A DNA stretch of 64,000 bases. Origin: Hydractinia symbiolongicarpus. Lineage: Eukaryota; Cnidaria; Hydrozoa; Anthoathecata; Hydractiniidae. Location: contig NC_079888.1 in assembly GCF_029227915.1 (NCBI RefSeq), forward strand, positions 7,981,001 to 8,045,000, written 5' to 3'. This document shows positions 34,935 to 44,819 of the stretch, in pieces (the first letter of the stretch is position 1; each line of letters begins with the position of its first letter). The position numbers and the translations under genes are program-made. Below the pieces are notes generated by a model. It saw only the letters and a list, made by a program, of their open reading frames with translations. It had not been told where the DNA came from and searched no databases.

Positions 34935-35006
34935 GGTTCTATGGTGTAATGATTAGCATTCTGGACTTTGAATCCAGCGATGCAAGTTCAAATCTCGGTA
35001 GAACCT
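34935..35006 (+). tRNA. tRNA-Gln(TTG), unit 45
   Basis: Same form as unit 41. Confidence 0.72.
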
Positions 35007-35212
35007 GGCCTTCTTTTTGAATTCTGATTTAATCTTTTGTTTAAAAAATACGTGAGGGAAAGGCTGATTTATTTAAAATTGACTAAGCCATATTTGAATG
35101 CTTTCAAGTCATTTCTTCAACATTTGCCAGGTTTATGGCGGAACTAATGCTTAGAGGTGAATTGGTGATTTCCACGGCGCGTTCGTAATGCAATTAACAG
35201 TGTATCAGATAA

Positions 35213-35285
35213 CGCCCAAGGTGGGGCACGAAACCATGACCCTGAGATTAAGAGTCTCATGCTCTACCGACTGAGCTAGCCGGGC
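35213..35285 (-). tRNA. tRNA-Lys(CTT), box B damaged, unit 45
   Basis: T-loop as in unit 39. Confidence 0.55.
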
Positions 35286-35468
35286 TGATTCGATATTAGG
35301 TTCCGCCATTAAAGCCGTCTTGGACTTACGCAACAATTGACCACACCTAAGATTACTTAAAATTGGGCCACTCGCGTAATCCTACTGTTTGGGCTGGTAA
35401 AAGGTTACGTGAGTCGAAACAGGTTCAGCAATGTTAGCTTTCCATAAAGTAGACGTGGTACAAAAACA

Positions 35469-35550
35469 GACGAGGTGGTCGAGTGGTTAAGGCGATGGAC
35501 TGCTGATCCATTGGACTCTGCCTGCGTGGGTTCGAATCCCATCCTCGTCG
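35469..35550 (+). tRNA. tRNA-Ser(GCT), unit 46
   Basis: A37 to G. The acceptor end CCTCGTCG pairs better than the array consensus. Confidence 0.8.
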
Positions 35551-35557
35551 TAAATTC

Positions 35558-35629
35558 GGTTCTATGGTGTAATGGTTAGCACTCCGGACTTTGAATCCAG
35601 CGATCCGGGTTCAAATCTCGTTAGAACCC
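35558..35629 (+). tRNA. tRNA-Gln(TTG), unit 46
   Basis: T-stem change; discriminator C. Confidence 0.75.
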
Positions 35630-35812
35630 GACCTTCTTTTTGAATGCTGATTTAATAGTTTGTGTAAAAAATACGTGAGGGAAAGGCTGAATTATTTAAA
35701 ATTGACTAAGCCATATTTGAATGCTTTCAAGTCATTTCTTCAACATTTGCTTAGAGGAGAATTGGTGATTTCCACGGCACGTTCGTAATGCAATTAAAAG
35801 TGTATCAGATAA

Positions 35813-35885
35813 CGCCCAAGGTGGGGCACGAAACCATGACCCTGAGATTAAGAGTCTCATGCTCTACCGACTGAGCTAGCCGGGC
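35813..35885 (-). tRNA. tRNA-Lys(CTT), box B damaged, unit 46
   Basis: T-loop as in unit 39. Confidence 0.55.
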
Positions 35886-36068
35886 TGATTCGATATTAGG
35901 TTCCGCCATTAAAGCCGTCTTGGACTTACGCAACAATTGACCACACCTAAGATTACTTAAAATTGGGCCACTCGCGTAATCCTACTGTTTGGGCTGGTAA
36001 AAGGTTACGTGAGTCGAAACAGGTTCAGCAATGTTAGCTTTCCATAAAGTAGACGTGGTACAAAAACA

Positions 36069-36150
36069 GACGAGGTGGTCGAGTGGTTAAGGCGATGGAC
36101 TGCTGATCCATTGGACTCTGCCTGCGTGGGTTCGAATCCCATCCTCGTCG
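36069..36150 (+). tRNA. tRNA-Ser(GCT), unit 47
   Basis: Matches unit 46 by eye. Confidence 0.8.
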
Positions 36151-36157
36151 TAAATTC

Positions 36158-36229
36158 GGTTCTATGGTGTAATGGTTAGCACTCCGGACTTTGAATCCAG
36201 CGATCCGGGTTCAAATCTCGTTAGAACCC
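36158..36229 (+). tRNA. tRNA-Gln(TTG), unit 47
   Basis: Matches unit 46 by eye. Confidence 0.75.
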
Positions 36230-36412
36230 GACCTTCTTTTTGAATGCTGATTTAATAGTTTGTGTAAAAAATACGTGAGGGAAAGGCTGAATTATTTAAA
36301 ATTGACTAAGCCATATTTGAATGCTTTCAAGTCATTTCTTCAACATTTGCTTAGAGGAGAATTGGTGATTTCCACGGCACGTTCGTAATGCAATTAAAAG
36401 TGTATCAGAAAA

Positions 36413-36485
36413 CGCCCAACGTGGGGCTCGAACCCACGACCCTGAGATTAAGAGTCTCATGCTCTACCGACTGAGCTAGCCGGGC
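36413..36485 (-). tRNA. tRNA-Lys(CTT), unit 47
   Basis: Consensus. Confidence 0.95.
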
Positions 36486-36667
36486 TGATTCGTTATTAGG
36501 TTCCGCCATTAAAGCCGTCTTGGACTTACGCAACAATTGACCACACCTAAGATTACTTAAATTTGGGCCACTTGGTAATCCTACTGTTTGGGCTGGTAAA
36601 AGGTTACGTGAGTCGAAGTAGGTTCAGCAATGTTAGCTTTCCATGAAGTAGACGTGGTACAGAAACA

Positions 36668-36749
36668 GACGAGGTGGCCGAGTGGTTAAGGCGATGGACT
36701 GCTAATCCATTGGGCTCTGCCCGCGTGGGTTCGAATACCATCTTTGTCG
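36668..36749 (+). tRNA. tRNA-Ser(GCT), unit 48
   Basis: T-stem change and acceptor G-U pair. Confidence 0.85.
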
Positions 36750-36756
36750 CACATTC

Positions 36757-36828
36757 GGTTCTATGGTGTAATGATTAGCATTCTGGACTTTGAATCCAGC
36801 GATGCGAGTTCAAATCTCGGTAGAACCT
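36757..36828 (+). tRNA. tRNA-Gln(TTG), unit 48
   Basis: D-loop and one T-stem change. Confidence 0.82.
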
Positions 36829-37034
36829 GATCTTCTTTTTGAATTCTGATTTAATCTTTTGTTTAAAAAATACGTGAGGGAAAGGCTGATTTATTTAAAA
36901 TTGACTAAGCCATATTTGAATGCTTTCAAGTAATTTCTTCAACATTTGCCAGGTTTATGGCGAAACTAATGCTTAGAGGTGAATTGGTGATTTCCACGGC
37001 GCGTTCGTAATGCAATTAAAAGTGTATCAGAAAA

Positions 37035-37107
37035 CTCCCAAGGTGGGGCTCGAAACAATGACCCTGAGATTAACAGTCTCATGCTCTACCGACTGAGCTA
37101 GCCGGGC
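37035..37107 (-). tRNA. Lys-type tRNA with anticodon GTT (Asn AAC), unit 48
   Basis: The loop is CTGTTAA on an intact stem, but the T-arm is damaged. Confidence 0.62.
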
Positions 37108-37290
37108 TGATTCGTTATTAGGTTCCGCCATTAAAGCCGTCTTGGACTTACGCAACAATTGACCACACCTAAGATTACTTAAAATTGGGCCACTCGCGTA
37201 ATCCTACTGTTTGGGCTGGTAAAAGGTTACGTGAGTCGAAACAGGTTCAGCAATGTTAGCTTTCCATAAAGTAGACGTGGTACAAAAACA

Positions 37291-37371
37291 GACGAGGTGG
37301 CCGAGTGGTTAAGGCGATGGACTGCTAATCCATTGGGCTCTGCCCGCGTGGGTTCGAATCCCACTTCGTCG
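37291..37371 (+). tRNA. tRNA-Ser(GCT), unit 49
   Basis: 81 nt: one base lost at the T-stem/acceptor border. Confidence 0.8.
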
Positions 37372-37378
37372 CACATTC

Positions 37379-37450
37379 GGTTCTATCCTGCAATGATTAG
37401 CATTCTGGACTTTGAATCCAGCGATCCGAGTTCAAATCTCGGTGGAACCT
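37379..37450 (+). tRNA. tRNA-Gln(TTG), unit 49
   Basis: D-arm changes (TATCCTGCAATG). Confidence 0.75.
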
Positions 37451-37656
37451 GACCTTCTTTTTGAATTCTTATTTAATCTTTTGTTTAATAAATACGTGAG
37501 GGAAAGGCTGATTTATTTAAAATTGACTAAGCCATATTTGAATGCTTTCAAGTCATTTCTTCAACATTTGCCAGGTTTATGGCGGAACTCATGCTTAAAG
37601 GAGAATTGGTGATTTCCACGGCGCGTTCGTAATGCAATTAAAAGTGTATCAGAAAA

Positions 37657-37729
37657 CGTCCAAGGTGGCGCACGAAACCATGACTCTGAGATTAAGAGTC
37701 TCATGCTCTACCGACTGAGCTAACCGGGC
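37657..37729 (-). tRNA. tRNA-Lys(CTT), box B damaged, unit 49
   Basis: Multiple T-arm changes. Confidence 0.5.
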
Positions 37730-37912
37730 TTATTCGTTATTAGGTTCCGCCATTAAAGCCGTCTTGGACTTACGCAACAATTGACCACACCTAAGATTAC
37801 TTAAAATTGGGCCACTCGCGTAATCCTACTGTTTGGGCTGGTAAAAGGTTACGTGAGTCGAAACAGGTTCAGCAATGTTAGCTTTCCATAAAGTAGACGT
37901 GGTACAAAAACA

Positions 37913-37994
37913 GACGAGGTGGCCGAGTGGTTAAGGCGATGGACTGCTGATCCATTGGACTCTGCCCGCGTGGGTTCGAATCCCATCTTCGTCG
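37913..37994 (+). tRNA. tRNA-Ser(GCT), unit 50
   Basis: A37 to G and one variable-arm base. Confidence 0.85.
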
Positions 37995-38001
37995 CACATT
38001 C

Positions 38002-38073
38002 TGTTCTATGGTGTAATGTTTAGCATTCTGGACTTTGAATCCAGCGATCCGAGTTCAAATCTCGGTAGAACCT
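38002..38073 (+). tRNA. tRNA-Gln(TTG), unit 50
   Basis: G1 to T; D-loop change. Confidence 0.8.
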
Positions 38074-38279
38074 GATCTTCTTTTTGAATTCTTATTTAAT
38101 CTTTTGTTTAATAAATACGTGAGGGAAAGGCTGATTTATTTAAAATTGACTAAGCCATATTTGAATGCTTTCAAGTCATTTCTTCAACATTTGCCAGGTT
38201 TAAGGCAGAACTCATGCTTAGAGGAGAATTGGTGATTTCCACGGCGCGTTCGTAATGCAATTAAAAGTGTATCAGAAAA

Positions 38280-38352
38280 CGCCCAACGTGGGGCTCGAAC
38301 CCACGACCCTGAGATTAAGACTCTCATGCTCTACCGACTGAGCTAGCCGTGC
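38280..38352 (-). tRNA. tRNA-Lys(CTT), unit 50
   Basis: Anticodon-stem and acceptor C3 mismatches. Confidence 0.7.
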
Positions 38353-38535
38353 TGATTCGTTATTATGTTCCGCCATTGAAGCCGTCATGGACTTACGCAA
38401 CAACTGACCACACCTAAGATTACTTAAAGTTGGGCCACTCGCGTAATCCTACTGTTTGGGCTGGTATAAGGTTACGTGAGTCGAAACAGGTTCAGCAATG
38501 TTAGCTTTCCATAAAGTAGACGTGCTACAGGAACT

Positions 38536-38617
38536 GACGAGGTGCCCGAGTGGTTAGGGCGATGGACTGCTAAACCATTGGACTCTGTCCGCGTGGGTTC
38601 GAATACCATCTTCGTCG
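38536..38617 (+). tRNA. tRNA-Ser(GCT), unit 51
   Basis: Anticodon-stem mismatch (CTAAACCAT) and D-arm changes. Confidence 0.65.
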
Positions 38618-38624
38618 CACATTC

Positions 38625-38696
38625 GGTTCTATGGTGTAATGATTAGCATTCTGGACTTTGAATCCAGCGATGCGAGTTCAAATCTCGGTAGAACCT
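38625..38696 (+). tRNA. tRNA-Gln(TTG), unit 51
   Basis: As unit 48. Confidence 0.82.
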
Positions 38697-38902
38697 GACC
38701 TTCTTTTTGAATTCTGATTTAATCTTTTGTTTAAAAAATACGTGAGGGAAAGGCTGATTTATTTAAAATTGACTAAGCCATATTTGAATGCTTTCAAGTC
38801 ATTTCTTCAACATTTGCCAGGTTTATGGCGAAACTAATGCTTAGAGGTGAAATGGTGATTTCCACGGCGCGTTCGTAATGCAATTAAAAGTGTATCAGAA
38901 AA

Positions 38903-38975
38903 CGCCCAAGGTGGGGCACGAAACCATGACCCTGAGATTAAGAGTCTCATGCTCTACCGACTGAGCTAGCCGGGC
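38903..38975 (-). tRNA. tRNA-Lys(CTT), box B damaged, unit 51
   Basis: T-loop as in unit 39. Confidence 0.55.
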
Positions 38976-39158
38976 TGATTCGTTATTAGGTTCCGCCATT
39001 AAAGCCGTCTTGGACTTACGCAACAATTGACCACACCTAAGATTACTTAAAATTGGGCCACTCGCGTAATCCTACTGTTTGGGCTGGTAAAAGGTTACGT
39101 GAGTCGAAACAGGTTCAGCAATGTTAGCTTTCCATAAAGTAGACGTGGTACAAAAACA

Positions 39159-39239
39159 GACGAGGTGGCCGAGTGGTTAAGGCGATGGACTGCTAATCCA
39201 TTGGGCTCTGCCCGCGTGGGTTCGAATCCCACTTCGTCG
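39159..39239 (+). tRNA. tRNA-Ser(GCT), unit 52
   Basis: 81 nt, as unit 49. Confidence 0.8.
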
Positions 39240-39246
39240 CACATTC

Positions 39247-39318
39247 GGTTCTATCCTGCAATGATTAGCATTCTGGACTTTGAATCCAGCGATGCGGGTT
39301 CAAATCTCGGTAGAACCT
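39247..39318 (+). tRNA. tRNA-Gln(TTG), unit 52
   Basis: D-arm as in unit 49, plus T-stem changes. Confidence 0.7.
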
Positions 39319-39524
39319 GACCTTCTTTTTGAATTCTGACTTAATCTTTTGTTTAAAAAATACGTGAGGGAAAGGCTGATTTATTTAAAATTGACTAAGC
39401 CATATTTGAATGCTTTCAAGTCATTTCTTCAACATTTGCCAGGTTTATGGCGGAACTCATGCTTAAAGGAGAATTGGTGATTTCCACGGCGCGTTCGTAA
39501 TGCAATTAAAAGTGTATCAGAAAA

Positions 39525-39597
39525 CGTCCAAGGTGGGGCACGAAACCATGACTCTGAGATTAAGAGTCTCATGCTCTACCGACTGAGCTAACCGGGC
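39525..39597 (-). tRNA. tRNA-Lys(CTT), box B damaged, unit 52
   Basis: Same decayed form as unit 49. Confidence 0.5.
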
Positions 39598-39780
39598 TTT
39601 TTCGTTATTAGGTTCCGCCATTAAAGCCGTCTTGGACTTACGCAACAATTGACCACACCTAAGATTACTTAAAATTGGGCCACTCGCGTAATCCTACTGT
39701 TTGGGCTGGTAAAAGGTTACGTGAGTCGAAACAGGTTCAGCAATGTTAGCTTTCCATAAAGTAGACGTGGTACAAAAACA

Positions 39781-39862
39781 GACGAGGTGGCCGAGTGGTT
39801 AAGGCGATGGACTGCTGATCCATTGGACTCTGCCCGCGTGGGTTCGAATCCCATCTTCGTCG
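39781..39862 (+). tRNA. tRNA-Ser(GCT), unit 53
   Basis: As unit 50. Confidence 0.85.
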
Positions 39863-39869
39863 CACATTC

Positions 39870-39941
39870 TGTTCTATGGTGTAATGTTTAGCATTCTGGA
39901 CTTTGAATCCAGCGATCCGAGTTCAAATCTCGGTAGAACCT
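39870..39941 (+). tRNA. tRNA-Gln(TTG), unit 53
   Basis: As unit 50. Confidence 0.8.
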
Positions 39942-40147
39942 GATCTTCTTTTTGAATTCTTATTTAATCTTTTGTTTAATAAATACGTGAGGGAAAGGCT
40001 GATTTATTTAAAATTGACTAAGCCATATTTGAATGCTTTCAAGTCATTCCTTCAACATTTGCCAGGTTTAAGGCAGAACTCATGCTTAGAGGAGAATTGG
40101 TGAATTCCACGGCGCGTTCGTAATGCAATTTTAAGTGTATCAGAAAA

Positions 40148-40220
40148 CGCCCAACGTGGGGTTCGAACCCACTACCCTGAGATTAATAGTCTCATGCTCT
40201 ACTGACTGAGCTAGCCAGAC
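40148..40220 (-). tRNA. Lys-type tRNA with anticodon ATT (Asn AAU), unit 53
   Basis: The loop is CTATTAA on an intact stem; acceptor wobbles as in unit 31. Confidence 0.7.
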
Positions 40221-40403
40221 TAATTCGTTATTAGGTTGCTCCATTATAGCCATCTGGGACTTACGCAACAATTGACCACACATAAGATTACTTAAAATTG
40301 CGCCACTCCCGTAATCCAACTGTTTGGGCTGGTAAAAGGTTACGTGAGTCGAAACAGGTTCAGCAATGTTAGCTTTCCATAAAGTAGACGTCGTACAGAA
40401 ACA

Positions 40404-40485
40404 GACGAGGTGGTCGAGTGGTTAAGAAGATGGACGGCTAATCCATTGGGCTCTGCCCACGTGGGTTCGAATCCCATCTTCGTCG
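40404..40485 (+). tRNA. tRNA-Ser(GCT), U33 lost, unit 54
   Basis: The anticodon arm reads GGACGGCTAATCC; the D-arm is also altered. Confidence 0.6.
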
Positions 40486-40492
40486 CACATTC

Positions 40493-40564
40493 GGTTCTAT
40501 GGTGTAATGGTTAGCACTCTGGACTTTGAATCCAGCGATCCGAGTTCAAATCTAGGTAGAACCT
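40493..40564 (+). tRNA. tRNA-Gln(TTG), unit 54
   Basis: One T-stem change. Confidence 0.88.
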
Positions 40565-40769
40565 GACATTCTTTTTGAATTCTGATTTAATCTTTAGTTA
40601 AAAAAATACGTAAGGGAAATGCTGATAATTTAAAATTGACTAAGCCATATTTGAATACTTTCAAGTCATTTCTTCAACATTTGCCAGGTTTATGGCAGAA
40701 CTCATGCTTAGAGGAGAGTTTGTGATTTCCACGGCGCGTTCGTAATGCAATTAAAAGTGTATCAGAAAA

Positions 40770-40842
40770 CGCCCAACGTGGGGCTCGAACCCACGACCCT
40801 GAAATTAGGAGTCTCATGCTCTATCTACTGAGCTAGCCGGGC
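40770..40842 (-). tRNA. Lys-type tRNA with anticodon CCT (Arg AGG), unit 54
   Basis: The loop is CTCCTAA; the stem has one G-U pair. Acceptor and T-arm are consensus, so this is the best-preserved Arg-reading copy. Confidence 0.78.
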
Positions 40843-41025
40843 TCATTCGTTATTAGGTTCCGCCATTAAAGCCGTCTTGGACTTGCGCAACAATTGACCA
40901 CACCTATGATTACTGAAAGTTGGGCGACTCGCCTAATCCTACTGTTTGGGCTGGTAAAAGGTTACGTGAGTCGAAACAGGTTCAGCAATGTTAGCTTTCC
41001 ATAAAGTAGACGTGGTACAGAAACA

Positions 41026-41106
41026 GACGAGGTAGCCGAGTGGTTAAGGCGATGGACTGCTAATCCATTGGGCTCTGCCCGCGTGGGTTCGAATCCCACT
41101 TCGTCG
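41026..41106 (+). tRNA. tRNA-Ser(GCT), unit 55
   Basis: 81 nt, with one box A change. Confidence 0.78.
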
Positions 41107-41113
41107 CACATTT

Positions 41114-41185
41114 GGTTCTATCCTGCAATGGTTAGCACTCTGGACTTTGAACCCAGCGATCTGAGTTCAAATCTCGGTAGAACCT
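41114..41185 (+). tRNA. tRNA-Gln(TTG), unit 55
   Basis: D-arm, anticodon-stem and T-stem changes. Confidence 0.65.
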
Positions 41186-41386
41186 GACTTTCTTTTTGAA
41201 CTCTGTTTTAATTATTTGTTTAAGAAATGCGTGAGGAAGGGATGATTTATCGAAAATTGACTAAGCCATATTTGAATGCTTTCAAGTCTTTTCTTCAACA
41301 TTTGCCAGGTTTATGGCGGAACTCATGCTTAAAGGAGAATTGGTGATTTCCACGGTTTGTAATGCAATCCAAAGTCTATCAGAAAA

Positions 41387-41459
41387 CGCCCAACGTGGGA
41401 CTCGAACCCACGTCCCTGAGGTTAAGAGTCTCATACTCTACTGACTGAGCTAGACGGGC
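41387..41459 (-). tRNA. tRNA-Lys(CTT), unit 55
   Basis: Anticodon-stem change and one acceptor mismatch. Confidence 0.7.
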
Positions 41460-41642
41460 TGATACGTTATATGGTTTCGCCATTAAAGGCGTCTTGGACT
41501 TACGCAACAATTGACCACACCTAAAATTACTTAAAATTGGGTCGCTCGCGTACTCCTACTGTTTGGGCTGGTAAATAGTCACGTGAGTCGAAACAGGTTC
41601 AGCAATGTTAGCTTTCCATAAAGTAGACGTGGTACAGAAGCA

Positions 41643-41724
41643 GACGAGGTGGCCGAGTGGTTAAGGCGATGAACTGCTAATCCATTGGCCTCTGCCTGCG
41701 TGGGTTCGAATCCCATCTTCGTCG
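41643..41724 (+). tRNA. tRNA-Ser(GCT), unit 56
   Basis: Anticodon-stem and variable-arm changes. Confidence 0.72.
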
Positions 41725-41731
41725 CACATTC

Positions 41732-41803
41732 AGTTCTATGCTGTAATGGTTAGCACTCTGGACTTTGAATCTAGAGATCCCAGTTCAAATCTCGGTAGAA
41801 CCT
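41732..41803 (+). tRNA. tRNA-Gln(TTG), unit 56
   Basis: G1 to A; anticodon- and T-stem changes. Confidence 0.65.
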
Positions 41804-41986
41804 GACTTTCTTTTTGAATTCTGATTTAATCGTTTGTGTAAAAAATAAGTGAGGGAAAGGCTGGATTATTTCAAATTGACTAAGTCATACTTGAATGCTT
41901 TCAAGTCATTTCTTCAACATTGGCTTAGAGGAGAACTGGTGATTTCCACGGCGCGATCGTAATGCAATTAAGAGTGTATCAGAAAA

Positions 41987-42059
41987 CGCCCAACGTGGGG
42001 CTCGAACCCACGACCCTGAGATTAAGAGTCTCATGCTCTACCGACTGAGCTAGCCGTGC
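41987..42059 (-). tRNA. tRNA-Lys(CTT), unit 56
   Basis: Acceptor C3 to A; otherwise consensus. Confidence 0.82.
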
Positions 42060-42242
42060 TGATTTTTTATTAGGTTCCGCCATTAAAGCCGTCTTGGACA
42101 TACGCAACAATTGACCACACCTAAGATTACTTAAAATGGGGCCACTCGCGTTCTCCTACTGTTTGGGCTGGTAAATAGTCACGTGAGTCGAAACAGGTTC
42201 AGCAATGTTAGCTTTCCATAAAGTAGACGTCGCACAGAAACA

Positions 42243-42324
42243 GACAAGGCGTTCGAGTGGTTAAGGCGATGGATTGCTAATCCATTGGGCTCTGCCCGCG
42301 TGAGTCCGAATCCCATCTTCGTCG
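42243..42324 (+). tRNA. tRNA-Ser(GCT), unit 57
   Basis: Box A, loop C32 and T-loop altered. Confidence 0.58.
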
Positions 42325-42331
42325 TACATTC

Positions 42332-42403
42332 GGTTCTATGGTGTAATGGTTAGCACTCTGGACTTTGAATCCAGCGATCCGGGTGCAAATCTCGTTAGAG
42401 CCT
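42332..42403 (+). tRNA. tRNA-Gln(TTG), unit 57
   Basis: T-loop begins TG and acceptor changes are present. Confidence 0.6.
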
Positions 42404-42610
42404 GACCTTCTTTTTGAATTCTGATTTAATCGTTTGTGTAAAAAATACGTGAGGGAAAGGCTGAATTATTTAAAACTGACTAAGCCATATTTGAATGCTT
42501 TAAAGTCACTTCTTCAACTTTTGCCAAGTTTATGGCACCACTCAAGCTTTGAAGGAGACTTGGTGATTTCCATGACGCGCTCGTAATGCAATCCAAAGTC
42601 TATCAGAAAA

Positions 42611-42683
42611 AGCCCAATGTGGGGCTCGAACCCACGACCCTGACATTAAGAGTCTCATGCTTCACCGACTGAGCTAGCTGTGC
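42611..42683 (-). tRNA. tRNA-Lys(CTT), unit 57
   Basis: Discriminator T; several stem changes. Confidence 0.6.
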
Positions 42684-42866
42684 TGATTCGTTTTTAGGTG
42701 CCGCCACTAAAGCCGTCTTGGACTTACTCAACAATTTCCCCCACCTAAAATTACTTAAAATTGGCTCGCTCGCGTACTCCTACTGTTTGGGCTTGTAAAA
42801 GGTTACGTGAGTCGAAATGGTTTCAGCAATGTTAGCTTTCCATAACGTAGACGTGGTACGGAACCA

Positions 42867-42947
42867 GACGAGGTGGCCGAGTGGTTAATGCGATGGACTG
42901 CTAATCCATTGGGCTCTGCCCGCGTGTGTTCGAATCCCACTTTGTCG
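42867..42947 (+). tRNA. tRNA-Ser(GCT), unit 58
   Basis: 81 nt, with T-stem and D-loop changes. Confidence 0.72.
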
Positions 42948-42954
42948 CACATTC

Positions 42955-43026
42955 GGTTCTATGCTGTAATGGTTAGCACTCTGGACTTTGAATCCAGCGA
43001 TCCGAGTTCAAATCTCGGTAGAACCT
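42955..43026 (+). tRNA. tRNA-Gln(TTG), unit 58
   Basis: Consensus except G10 to C. Confidence 0.9.
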
Positions 43027-43231
43027 TACTTTCTTTTTGAACTCTGATTTAATCACTTGTTTAAGAAATACGTGAGGAAGGGATGATTTATCTAAAATTG
43101 ACTAAGTCATATTTTAATGCTTTCGAGTCATTTCTTCAACATTTGCCAGGTTTATGGCGGAACTAATGCTTAGAGGTGAATTGGTGATTTCCACGGCGCG
43201 TTCGTAATGCAATCCAAAGTCTATCAGAAAA

Positions 43232-43304
43232 CGCCCAACGTGGGGCTCGAAACCACGACCCTGAGATTAAGAGTCTCATGCTCTACCGACTAAGCTAGCC
43301 GGGC
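43232..43304 (-). tRNA. tRNA-Lys(CTT), unit 58
   Basis: T-stem G53 to T; one D-stem change. Confidence 0.7.
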
Positions 43305-43487
43305 TGATTCTTTTTTAGGTGCCGACACTAAAGCTGTCTTGGACTTATGCAACAATTGACCACACTTTAGATTACTTAAAATTGGGTCGCTCGCGTACTC
43401 CTACTGTTTGGGCTGGTAAAATGTTACGTGAGTCGAAACAGGTTCAGCAATGTTAGCTTTCCATAAAGTAGACGTGGTACAGAAACA

Positions 43488-43568
43488 GACGAGGTGGCCG
43501 AGTGGGTAAGGCGAGGGACTGCTAATCCATTGGGCTCTGCCCGCGTTGGTTCGCATCCCACTTCGTCG
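43488..43568 (+). tRNA. tRNA-Ser(GCT), unit 59
   Basis: D-loop, anticodon-stem and T-loop changes. Confidence 0.58.
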
Positions 43569-43575
43569 CACATTC

Positions 43576-43647
43576 GGTTCTATGCTGTAATGGTTAGCAC
43601 TCTGGTCTCTGAATCCAGCGATCCGAGTTCAAATCCCGGTAGAACCT
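43576..43647 (+). tRNA. tRNA-Gln with anticodon CTG (CAG), unit 59
   Basis: The loop is CTCTGAA. One mismatch closes the anticodon stem. It still reads glutamine. Confidence 0.72.
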
Positions 43648-43851
43648 GACTTTCTTTTTGAACTCTGATTTAATCATTTGTTTAAGAAAAACGTGAGGAA
43701 GGGATGATTTATCTAAAATTGACTAAGCATTATTTGAATGCTTTAAAATCATTTCTTCAACATTTGCCAGATTTATGGCGGAACTCATGCTTAGAGGAAA
43801 ATTCGTGATTTCACGGCGCGTTCATAATACAATCCAAAGTCTATCAGAAAT

Positions 43852-43924
43852 CGCCCAACGTTGGGCTCCAACCCACGACCCTGAGATTAAGAGTCTTATG
43901 CCCTACCGACTGAGCTAGCCGGGC
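43852..43924 (-). tRNA. tRNA-Lys(CTT), unit 59
   Basis: T-loop reads TTGGAGC; D-loop changes. Confidence 0.58.
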
Positions 43925-44107
43925 TGATTCGTGTTTAGGTGCCGCCACTAAAGCCGTCTAGGACTTACGCAATAATTGACCACACCTAAGATTACTTAAT
44001 ATTGGGTCGCTCGCGTACTCCTACCGTTTGGGCTGGTAAAAGGTTACGTGAGTCGAAACAGGTTCAGCAATGTTAGCTTTCCATAAAGTAGACGTGGTAC
44101 AGGAACA

Positions 44108-44189
44108 GACGAGGTGGCCGAGTGGTTAAGGCGATGGAATGCTAATCCATTGGGCGCTGCCCGCGTGGGTTCGAATTCCATCTTCGTCG
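44108..44189 (+). tRNA. tRNA-Ser(GCT), unit 60
   Basis: C32 to A in the loop; T-stem change. Confidence 0.75.
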
Positions 44190-44196
44190 CACACTC

Positions 44197-44268
44197 GGTT
44201 CTATGGTGTAATGGTTAGCACTATGGACTTTGAATCCAGCGATCCGGCTTCAAAACTCGTTAGAACCT
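44197..44268 (+). tRNA. tRNA-Gln(TTG), unit 60
   Basis: Anticodon-stem mismatch and T-arm decay. Confidence 0.58.
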
Positions 44269-44474
44269 GATCTTCTTTTTGAATTCTGATTTAATCGTTT
44301 GTGTAAAAAATACGTGAGGGAAAGGCTGAATTATTTAAAATTGACTAAGACATATTTGAATCCTTTCAAGTCATTTCTTCAACATTTGCCAGGTTCATGG
44401 CAGAACTCATGCTTAGAGGTGAATTGGGGATTTTAACGGCGCGTTCGTAATGCAATTCAAAGTCTATCAGAAAA

Positions 44475-44547
44475 CGCCCAACGTGGGGTTCGAAACCACG
44501 ACCCTGAGATTAAGAGTCTCATGCTCTACCAATTAAGCTAGCCGGGC
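44475..44547 (-). tRNA. tRNA-Lys(CTT), unit 60
   Basis: T-stem G53 to T; D-arm changes. Confidence 0.66.
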
Positions 44548-44730
44548 TGATTCGATTTTAGGTGCCGCCACTAAAGCTTTCTTGGACTTATGCAACAATT
44601 GACCACACTTTAGATTACTTAAAATTGGGTCACTCGCGTAATCCTACTGTTTGGGCTGGTAAAAGGTTACGTGAGTCGAAACAGGTTCAGCAATGTTAGC
44701 TTTCCATAACGTAGACGTGGGACAGAAACA

Positions 44731-44812
44731 GACGAGGTGTTTGAGTGGTTAAGGCAATGGACTGCTAATCCATTAGGCTCTGCCCGCGTGAGTTCGAATC
44801 CCATCTTCGTCG
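44731..44812 (+). tRNA. tRNA-Ser(GCT), unit 61
   Basis: Box A and T-stem altered. Confidence 0.65.
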
Positions 44813-44819
44813 TACATTC

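Larger units (their letters stand above)
31100..35560. repeat. Higher-order repeat, 2468-bp offset (four units)
   Basis: Ser starts 31132, 31755, 32378 and 33001 are matched at 33600, 34223, 34846 and 35469. Shared variants include the T-loop-altered Lys at 31499 and 33967. Confidence 0.85.
35190..36390. repeat. Recent single-unit duplication, 600 bp
   Basis: The two successive 600-bp units match by eye, including the small Gln-Lys spacer deletion and the CTCGTCG end of tRNA-Ser. This looks like one of the youngest duplications in the array. Confidence 0.9.
36668..40110. repeat. Tandem three-unit duplication, 1868 bp
   Basis: Ser starts 36668, 37291 and 37913 recur at 38536, 39159 and 39781. 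The 81-nt Ser and the Gln beginning GGTTCTATCC are shared. Confidence 0.87.
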
